Assembly: GCA_031267635.1 (NCBI GenBank)
Contig: JAIRYX010000359.1
Location: forward strand, 1-11,727
Source: Planctomycetaceae bacterium
GTDB lineage: Bacteria > Planctomycetota > Planctomycetia > Pirellulales > Thermoguttaceae
DNA: 11,727 nucleotides
Direction of reading: 5' to 3'
Notes under the pieces: generated by a model
Told to the model about the DNA's origin: nothing
Seen by the model: the letters and a program-made list of their open reading frames with translations, nothing else
Database searches by the model: none
Translations under genes and position numbers: made by a program
Shown: piece after piece, positions 6,344 through 11,727 of the stretch
Numbering within the stretch: position 1 is the stretch's first letter
Layout: each line of letters opens with the position of its first letter

Positions 6344-9300
6344 ATGAAAACATCACTTTTGACGCTGCTTACCGCCGTTTTGATGGCGATGGGGTTGTTT
6401 GCTCAAGAAAATTCCCAACAAAACGCGGAAAATTTACCGGAATGGATGAATCCGAAAATTACCGGAATCAACACGTTGCCGCCGCGTTCGTCTGCCGTTG
6501 TGCCGTTTTATAACGGGAACGAAAAATCGTGCGTCGTGCTGAACGGGACGTGGAAATTTCAGGTTGTGCCGAAACCGGCGGACCGAATCGCTGATTTTGC
6601 GCAACCCGATTTCGACGACTCGAAATGGTTGAATCTGCCGGTTCCATCGAACTGGCAAGTACCGAAATTTATCGGGCAAGCTGAAGCAGACGAACCGAAA
6701 AATCTCGGCGGTTTGGTGGAGGATTATCCGATTTATGTGAACAGTCCTTATCCTTGGGCAAAAACCAACGGCAAATGGACGCCGCCGGTGATTCCGCCGG
6801 ATTACAATCCGGTTGGCATGTACCGCCGCGACTTTGAATTGCCGAAAACTTACAACGGACAAAATATCATTCTGCATTTTGCCGGAGTCGAATCGTGCTT
6901 TTATGTTTTTGTGAACGGCGAAAAGGTCGGCATGGGAAAAGATTCCCGCACGGCGGTGGAATTTGATATTACAAAATATGTCAAGCCGGGCAGAAACCAA
7001 ATTGCGGTCGAGGTGTTCCGTTGGTCGGACGGCTCGTGGCTTGAATGTCAAGATTTCTGGCGGCTCTCCGGTATTTTTCGCGACGTGTTTATTTACTCGC
7101 TGCCTCAAGTGAACATCGCTGATGTAAAAGTTATCACAGAACTGGACAACGAATACAAAAACGGAACGCTGAAAGTCAGCGCGGTTATTGAAAATGCAAC
7201 AGATAAGACGCAAAAGGTTGAAGTAAATTACACTTACGGTAGAGAGATTACTTCTACTCGTATGATTCTTTCTGGAAACTCAAGTTTTTATGAGATTGCT
7301 CCCGGCAGACAAACGATATCGTTTGAACCTTATACAATTCCAAATGTTGATCTTTGGTCGGCGGAAAAACCGAATTTATACTACTTCAATGTTTCTTCTA
7401 TTCAAGATTCCAAGCAACCTGTTTTCACTCAAGTTGGTTTCCGCACATCGGAAATTAAAGACGGTCAGTTGCTTGTCAACGGTAAACCGATTCTTTTGAA
7501 AGGCGTGAACCGTCATGAACACGACCAGATCAACGGTCACACGGTTTCCGTCGAGTCGATGATACAAGATATTCAATTGATGAAGCAAAATAATATCAAT
7601 GCGGTGCGGACGTCTCATTATCCCAACGACCCGCGATGGTATGCGTTGTGCGACCAATACGGAATGTATCTCATTGACGAGGCAAACATCGAATCGCACG
7701 GAATGGGTTACGGCGCGGAATCGCTTGCCAAAAATCCGCTCTTCGACAAAGCGCATCTTGATCGGACAATCCGTATGTATGAACGAGATAAAAATCATCC
7801 CTCGGTGATCATTTGGTCGCTTGGCAACGAAGCAGGAAACGGCACAAACTTTGAAGCAACCTATGATTGGCTCAAGGAACACGACAAAACAAGACCTGTG
7901 CAATATGAAGGCGCCGGCAGAAGCCGCAACACGGATATTATCTGCCCGATGTATCCGAAAGTCAATTCACTCATTGATTACGCGAAAGAACAGCGTGATC
8001 GTCCGTATATCATGTGCGAGTACGCACACGCGATGGGAAACAGCACGGGCGATTTGCAGGTTTATTGGGATGCAATCGAACAATATCCGCAATTGCAAGG
8101 CGGTTTCATCTGGGACTGGGTGGATCAGGGACTTTTTGCAAACGTGCCGAAAGAATACGTTTCAAAACACGACCGGGTAAGCGTGATTCAACAGAAAGTT
8201 TTCGGTTTCAGTAACTACATCGCATTTGGCGGCGATTTTGGACCTCCGAATGTTCCGAGCGATCAAAATTTCTGTTGCAACGGTTTGGTTAATCCCAACC
8301 GCACGCCTCATCCGGGACTAACCGAAGTGAAAAAAGTTTATCAACACATCAAGATTGAGAAAGTGGACGATTCAACGATTCGTGTCAAAAACGGATTCTT
8401 CTTCAAAAATTTGTCGGATTATAAAGCGACAGTCAACTATGTTGTCAATGGCAAAATGATCGCGAAATTTCCGTTGACCGGATTCGAAAATCTTGCACCG
8501 CAAGAATCGAGAGAAATAAAACTGACCGCGCCGCTTCCCGCCGTTGCTGGAGAACGTTTCTTCAATATCATCTTCCAAACGAAAAACGCCGCGCCGCTTA
8601 TTCCCGCAAAACATGTTGTCGCGTATGAACAAATCCGTCTGAATAGCGAACTCGTGCCGTTCTCGTTATTGCCGTCAAAACCTGTTGCCGTTGCGCTGGA
8701 TAAAATCATTTTGGAAATGCCGAAACCTGATTTCTGGCGCGCGCCGAACGACAATGATCGCGGTAACGGTATGGCAAAACGGCTCGGTTTTTGGAAAACG
8801 TTTGACGGAGCGAAAGTTGAAACGGAACAGCGTGAAAATGGCGACGTCATTGTTACGTTGCATCTGGCGAAGCCGGAAAATTCGCCGGAAATTCCACGTG
8901 TTGGAACGCGGCTTGTGTTGCAGAAACAGTACAATCAAGTCGAGTATTTCGGACGCGGACCCGATGAAAATTACATCGACCGCAAAACCGGCTCAGTTGT
9001 CGGACTGTATGGAACGACGGTCGGTAATATGTATGTTCATTACTCGGAGCCGGGTGAATTTGGCAACCGCACCGATGTTCGTTGGGTGAAATTCACCGAT
9101 TCATCCGGCGAAGGAATTTTGATTACCTCGTTGCCGACCGAAGATGACATGAAAAATCGCGGCGATAAATACAAACCAGATGCGGGAACGATTGCGTTCA
9201 GCGCGAGCTACATTCCGCGTGAATCGCTGGAAACGCAAGACCATCCGTACAAACTGCCGTTATCTGATGAAATTTACGTCAACATCGACCTTCTCCAACA

Positions 9301-9415
9301 AGGCGTTGGCGGCGACAACAGTTGGGGCGCACATCCGCTCGAACAGTTTAAACTGAAAGAGAAAGAATACACGCTCAAATATTTAATTCGCCCATTGGCG
9401 GCAAAGAAGAAATGA
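6344..9415 (+). CDS. Exported GH2 beta-galactosidase (LacZ type)
   Basis: The 1023-aa product is a glycoside hydrolase family 2 enzyme that removes terminal beta-galactose by a retaining mechanism. Residues 1-21 (MKTSLLTLLTAVLMAMGLFA plus Q) form a signal peptide, so the mature enzyme acts outside the cytoplasm, unlike E. coli LacZ. Next come the sugar-binding jelly roll (~50-250, with PVPSNWQ and GMYRRDF), an Ig-like domain (~250-365) and the TIM barrel (KGVNRHEHD onward). The acid/base is Glu496 in SLGNEAGNG and the nucleophile is Glu559 in MCEYAHAMGNS. A further linker domain precedes the C-terminal beta-supersandwich, which has YFGRGPDENYIDRK (~868-881) and GVGGDNSWG with Trp994 at the place of the substrate-stacking Trp999 of E. 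coli. Length matches the family. Transport and lac regulator genes are absent, so it is probably part of scavenging of host or plant glycans. The ribosome site is weak (AAGAAG). The first half of the Ig-like domain is more AT-rich than the rest. Confidence 0.96.
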   Translation: MKTSLLTLLTAVLMAMGLFAQENSQQNAENLPEWMNPKITGINTLPPRSSAVVPFYNGNEKSCVVLNGTWKFQVVPKPADRIADFAQPDFDDSKWLNLPVPSNWQVPKFIGQAEADEPKNLGGLVEDYPIYVNSPYPWAKTNGKWTPPVIPPDYNPVGMYRRDFELPKTYNGQNIILHFAGVESCFYVFVNGEKVGMGKDSRTAVEFDITKYVKPGRNQIAVEVFRWSDGSWLECQDFWRLSGIFRDVFIYSLPQVNIADVKVITELDNEYKNGTLKVSAVIENATDKTQKVEVNYTYGREITSTRMILSGNSSFYEIAPGRQTISFEPYTIPNVDLWSAEKPNLYYFNVSSIQDSKQPVFTQVGFRTSEIKDGQLLVNGKPILLKGVNRHEHDQINGHTVSVESMIQDIQLMKQNNINAVRTSHYPNDPRWYALCDQYGMYLIDEANIESHGMGYGAESLAKNPLFDKAHLDRTIRMYERDKNHPSVIIWSLGNEAGNGTNFEATYDWLKEHDKTRPVQYEGAGRSRNTDIICPMYPKVNSLIDYAKEQRDRPYIMCEYAHAMGNSTGDLQVYWDAIEQYPQLQGGFIWDWVDQGLFANVPKEYVSKHDRVSVIQQKVFGFSNYIAFGGDFGPPNVPSDQNFCCNGLVNPNRTPHPGLTEVKKVYQHIKIEKVDDSTIRVKNGFFFKNLSDYKATVNYVVNGKMIAKFPLTGFENLAPQESREIKLTAPLPAVAGERFFNIIFQTKNAAPLIPAKHVVAYEQIRLNSELVPFSLLPSKPVAVALDKIILEMPKPDFWRAPNDNDRGNGMAKRLGFWKTFDGAKVETEQRENGDVIVTLHLAKPENSPEIPRVGTRLVLQKQYNQVEYFGRGPDENYIDRKTGSVVGLYGTTVGNMYVHYSEPGEFGNRTDVRWVKFTDSSGEGILITSLPTEDDMKNRGDKYKPDAGTIAFSASYIPRESLETQDHPYKLPLSDEIYVNIDLLQQGVGGDNSWGAHPLEQFKLKEKEYTLKYLIRPLAAKKK

Positions 9416-9533
9416 TTGCTGCTGCTCATGCCCAAAAGAGGAAATCGCGCACAAATAAAGTTTGTCGAAATATTCGAGCATCTTTTATTAAAAGGGCGTT
9501 TTATTAAAAACACTACGGAAAATCACGAAATAA

Positions 9534-9622
9534 TTTTAACGACAGACCACATGGAATGCGCTGAAATTCGCAGAAACATTGCTCGTAAATTTCTGCGTGT
9601 TCCGTGTGTTTTGTCGTTAAAA
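9534..9622. repeat. 89-nt imperfect inverted repeat after the beta-galactosidase gene
   Basis: The outer arms TTTTAACGACA (9534-9544) and TGTCGTTAAAA (9612-9622) are perfectly complementary. The inner arms pair through ACA/TGT, GGAA/TTCC, CGC/GCG and GAAATT/AATTTC blocks, with several G.U pairs. An alternative inner stem joins CGCAGAAA (9569-9576) with TTTCTGCG (about 9590-9597). It starts 119 nt after the beta-galactosidase stop and could be its 3' structure or a small mobile hairpin element. A poor U-tract argues against a classical terminator. Between 9416 and 9533 I see no gene. Confidence 0.55.
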
Positions 9623-9671
9623 GTTTTGCATATTTTCGTGCGGTCATGAAGTAAATGACTTGTCACTATTC

Positions 9672-9761
9672 AGGGAACTTCCCAAAACCTCCCCAAAAAT
9701 TCGTACACCTTTATTTTTTAACGGTCATATTGGTTGAAAATGAGGTTTTTAGAAGTTCCCT
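9672..9761. repeat. 90-nt MITE-like element with 20-nt terminal inverted repeats
   Basis: The ends AGGGAACTTC (9672-9681) and GAAGTTCCCT (9752-9761) are perfectly complementary. After a 2x2 mismatch, AAAACCTC (9684-9691) pairs with GAGGTTTT (9742-9749). The 50-nt centre is AT-rich and does not code. Long terminal inverted repeats around a short non-coding core are the form of a miniature inverted-repeat element. No clear target-site duplication is visible, and no transposase is in the window. Confidence 0.5.
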
Positions 9762-9792
9762 ATTGCAATTATCCGAACGGCTTTACCATTGT

Positions 9793-9827
9793 AGCCCTTA
9801 TGTATCAAGTTTCCCTTAGTAGCCAAT
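9793..9827 (-). repeat. Dispersed repeat unit 1, copy B (inverted)
   Basis: On the minus strand this segment matches 5258-5292 at 32 of 35 positions. Here unit 1 lies downstream of unit 2 in the sense of the repeat, the opposite order from copy A, so the region is not a simple inverted duplication. Confidence 0.7.
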
Positions 9828-9877
9828 GCCCCCTTGCGTTTTAGATGATGGATTACAAACGTAAAATACCTATAAAT

Positions 9878-9924
9878 TTGACATTGTTCATATCAAGAGA
9901 CATTAAGGAACATCGTACTACGGT
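9878..9924 (-). repeat. Dispersed repeat unit 2, copy B (inverted)
   Basis: On the minus strand this matches 5322-5368 at about 40 of 47 positions. The apical stem TTGATAT/ATGTCAA survives with the same G.U pair and a GAACA loop in place of GAAAA, but the lower stems seen in copy A are mostly lost. A 38-codon + strand ORF (9845-9961) crosses it. Its stretch LTLFISRDIKEHRTTVRK resembles the LTFFISREIEKLCTTVNF read from the matching frame of copy A, so an old coding origin is possible. Confidence 0.6.
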
Positions 9925-10014
9925 AAGAAAAATTGCCATTTATTCGTTGTTGAAATCCTAATTATTCATGGAGTTTGTAAGATTAAATGCGCGGTTGATG
10001 CGTAACATGAGTTG

Positions 10015-10104
10015 TTAATGCTTCTTTCTGAAACGCACATATCGTCGATAAAAGCTCAACGCAATAATCGACAAGAAAATTGCATTACCTAAAAAAAGTA
10101 TTTT
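10015..10104 (-). pseudogene. In-frame continuation of the LolA-like gene past its TGA: lost or readthrough C-terminal anchor
   Basis: After the TGA at 10105-10107 the same frame continues for 29 codons to a TAA at 10015-10017. It encodes KILFLGNAIFLSIIALSF followed by YRRYVRFRKKH. This is a single hydrophobic helix flanked on both sides by arginines and lysines, the form of a C-terminal membrane anchor. Such a sequence is unlikely by chance right after a stop. The simplest reading is that a sense codon (CGA or TGG) became TGA; readthrough or a base-call error are alternatives. Confidence 0.55.
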
Positions 10105-11088
10105 TCAACGCCGTTGCGTTGTCATTTTATCATTTTTAGGAAGCGGATAGGAAGGATAATCGGAAAGTTTTTCACCATTCCAATATTTTAATAGTTTTCC
10201 ATTAACTGCAACTTCAGTTCCTTGCGGAATCTCTAGTTTTTCGAGAGCAAATTCTTTATCATCAAGTGATTGATTGAATTTAGCTTCATTAATAGTTTGA
10301 ATTTCTTCATGGGTAATTTTACCATTTTCTTCTAATTGGTAATGTATTTCTTTGGGAAACCATATATTATTAAATTGCTTTGCTTGCAAGGTATAATGAA
10401 TTGCAATCGTATCGCCGTTAGAATAAGACTGTTCTGATTCAAAGCGAATCATGCTATATCCCATTTGTGGAATAACCCAATAAGAATTTTTTCTATTTGC
10501 TAATTCATCTCCAATTTGATAAGTGACTTTCCATGTATCCATGTTATTGGCTTTATCATAAACAATCTGAAAATTTCTTCCTTCCAAAGGACATAATTCT
10601 AAGTGATTTAAGTCCAAAGAGTCGTATGTAGAAATTCCACAAGGACATGTTCCTAATGCCATGAGTGATGTTGGCGGAACGTCATTGTGTGATTTAAGAA
10701 AATTCACGTCATCCGTATATTGACAAGGAAAATCCTTACCACCACCGGAACGCCAAAAAGCATGAATTGGAGTTTTGACATATTGCATTACCATTTGTCC
10801 TGTTTGAAATTGAAAAATACTATCTTTTCTTAGACAATCCGGCTTGAAATAAAACCGAAATATTCCCTCTGCGCCTTGATAATTAATATCTGGATTTTTT
10901 ATCCATTTCACTTTAACAATAATTTTACCGTTATTGACGGATTTTCGATAATCCATCATTTTTTTGACAAGTTCTTGTACAGTCGGCGGTGTTACTTTCG
11001 ACGAAGGTATCTCCTGACAATATCCCTTAAAAGCAGTGATTACAAAAATAAGAAACGCCAAAATTAAGAAATGTAAATCATTTTTCAT
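10105..11088 (-). CDS. Secreted LolA-like protein (hypothetical)
   Basis: The 327-aa product opens with a signal peptide (hydrophobic residues ~6-20, likely cleavage near GYC-QEI). The body is beta-rich with an early helix (TVQELVKKMMDYRKSVNN). It ends in a segment of the type FALEKLEIPQGTEVAVNG followed by LKYWNGEKL. This arrangement resembles LolA/LolB-fold secreted proteins that are common as hypothetical proteins in Planctomycetota; in that fold a half-barrel binds a lipid or lipoprotein. The resemblance is by eye and no substrate is known. A C-P-C-G pair near the middle and other cysteines suggest possible disulfides. The start is secure: AGGAGG lies 7 nt upstream. A broken DUF1573 gene precedes it in the same direction. 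The TGA stop appears to remove a C-terminal anchor that is still encoded just downstream. Confidence 0.8.
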   Translation of the reverse strand: MKNDLHFLILAFLIFVITAFKGYCQEIPSSKVTPPTVQELVKKMMDYRKSVNNGKIIVKVKWIKNPDINYQGAEGIFRFYFKPDCLRKDSIFQFQTGQMVMQYVKTPIHAFWRSGGGKDFPCQYTDDVNFLKSHNDVPPTSLMALGTCPCGISTYDSLDLNHLELCPLEGRNFQIVYDKANNMDTWKVTYQIGDELANRKNSYWVIPQMGYSMIRFESEQSYSNGDTIAIHYTLQAKQFNNIWFPKEIHYQLEENGKITHEEIQTINEAKFNQSLDDKEFALEKLEIPQGTEVAVNGKLLKYWNGEKLSDYPSYPLPKNDKMTTQRR

Positions 11089-11095
11089 TGTATTT

Positions 11096-11101
11096 CCTCC
11101 T
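11096..11101 (-). promoter_or_regulatory. Strong Shine-Dalgarno of the LolA-like gene
   Basis: AGGAGG on the minus strand sits 7 nt before the ATG at 11088. It is the best ribosome site in the window attached to a clear gene, and contrasts with the missing or weak ones of the large + strand genes. Confidence 0.75.
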
Positions 11102-11221
11102 GTTGCGGTTCGACTCGAAGTAGCATTCTATAATTCGGTTCTCGCGAACTGTTTGTCACCAATGTCAACATCACACCTTTATCAATTCCATCCCATTTTC
11201 AGAAAGAAATTTGATTTGAGC

Positions 11222-11727
11222 TTATGCCATTTTCTTCTTTTTATCAAAAGGAAGAATTTCAAAATCAAAATAATCGCGATTGAAGCGACATTCTTTAATT
11301 TCCACTAATTCTTCTTGTGTGAAAATTAGTATCAAAATCTGCGTTTTATTTTTTTCATGCGAAAAAACAAGTGTTTCGGGAGTAACTTCATAATCAGGTA
11401 TAATATGAACAACAAACGCAACCATAACCGCCGAAGTATATTTTATTTTAGGAATTTCATAATAGACAATCGCGGACGCCCCTAACTTTCCTCGTGCGCT
11501 TAATGTGTCCATTGTCACCGTGAGGATTGAAGTTTCTTTCGGTTTTAGGGTTTTTGTTGACAAACCTCATTGAGTACAACCACAACTTGTATTAACATTT
11601 CCAAGTTCAATCGTATGAGAAGATGTATTAGTCAGTTGATAAATAACATCTTTCGTCACATTTTGTCGCAGATTTCCAATATTTGAGTTGGCTGATCAAT
11701 TACAAGAAAACTTGATGATAATGGACG
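11222..11727 (-). pseudogene. DUF1573 domain protein, disrupted and cut by the window edge
   Basis: The open part downstream of the stop is 113 codons (TTG at 11563 to TAA at 11222). It reads STKTLKPKETSILTVTMDT and continues as an Ig-like beta-sandwich. In the same frame upstream of a TGA (11567-11569) is NIGNLRQNVTKDVIYQLTNT and then IELGNVNTSCGCTQ. Together these give the DUF1573 pattern: a FGxV-like strand, an LTNT strand, the SCGCT motif, then a LKPGE-like turn. Another in-frame TGA lies at 11696-11698, but the neighbouring frame there reads SSSFLVIDQPTQ, the usual lead-in strand, so a frameshift near 11683 is likely. The domain is typical of secreted or surface proteins of Planctomycetota and Bacteroidota. 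No start codon or signal peptide is inside the window. Two separate disruptions favour a pseudogene over a recoded UGA, though sequencing error is possible. Confidence 0.65.

Noticed and set aside
9416..9649. 77-codon + strand ORF directly after the beta-galactosidase stop.
   Set aside because: It runs through the 89-nt inverted repeat, has no start signal, and its composition is that of intergenic sequence; the galactosidase already ends at its normal family terminus.
5258..9924. CRISPR array or retron-like element suggested by repeated units and hairpins.
   Set aside because: Units are too few, diverged and unevenly spaced for CRISPR, and no cas or reverse transcriptase gene is present.
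11135..11155. Palindrome GTTC-TCGC-GAAC upstream of the LolA-like gene as a LexA-type operator.
   Set aside because: The half-sites are reversed relative to the known GAAC-N4-GTTC box, no SOS gene is present, and a 4-nt half-site palindrome is expected by chance.
10015..11727. Alternative genetic code or selenocysteine at the in-frame TGA codons of the two minus-strand genes at the right end.
   Set aside because: UGA is the natural stop of the hemerythrin and beta-galactosidase genes, tryptophan is written TGG throughout, no stem-loop suited to a bacterial selenocysteine signal follows the codons, and one of the genes also has an apparent frameshift.

Overview
The window comes from an AT-rich bacterium. 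It carries a lidless Hsp70 paired with a J-like membrane protein, an exported GH2 beta-galactosidase, and an adjacent LolA-like secreted protein and DUF1573 fragment. This mix, plus weak Shine-Dalgarno use ahead of several genes, best fits a host-associated or anaerobic member of the Planctomycetota or a neighbouring PVC lineage. That assignment is inference from protein flavour only; no rRNA or marker gene is present. Bacteroidota-like lineages are not strictly excluded. UGA appears to be a normal stop here (hemerythrin and beta-galactosidase both end in it), so the code looks standard.

Layout. 1-168 is the 3' end of an unrecognised gene on the + strand. 332-4983 is a two-gene + strand unit: a 971-aa multidomain membrane protein with degenerate J-like domains, a helical-repeat middle and about six membrane helices, followed 56 nt later by a 559-aa Hsp70 without the C-terminal lid. 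4984-5536 has no confident gene. It contains an open in-frame continuation of the Hsp70 reading frame and then a cluster of hairpins and repeats. 5537-5953 (- strand) is a complete single-domain bacteriohemerythrin. 5954-6343 is a divergent intergenic region with a good promoter-like pair facing the next gene. 6344-9415 (+) is a full-length signal-peptide-bearing LacZ-type beta-galactosidase. 9416-10104 is another repeat-dense non-coding stretch, including inverted copies of the repeats at 5258-5392. 10105-11088 (-) is a secreted LolA-like protein whose frame runs on through a TGA into a plausible C-terminal membrane anchor. 11222-11727 (-) is a broken DUF1573 gene cut by the window edge.

How the genes relate. 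The clearest functional unit is the J-like membrane protein plus Hsp70, which I infer to be a membrane-recruited chaperone machine of non-standard type (no HPD motif, no lid, no GrpE nearby). Hemerythrin (oxygen or redox handling) and the exported galactosidase (glycan degradation) look like independent genes. The LolA-like gene and the DUF1573 remnant lie in tandem and may be an operon that is decaying: one has a nonsense codon plus an apparent frameshift, the other a TGA before its anchor. The remaining interest is in the two intergenic regions, which share two diverged repeat units in inverted orientation and hold several long imperfect hairpins.
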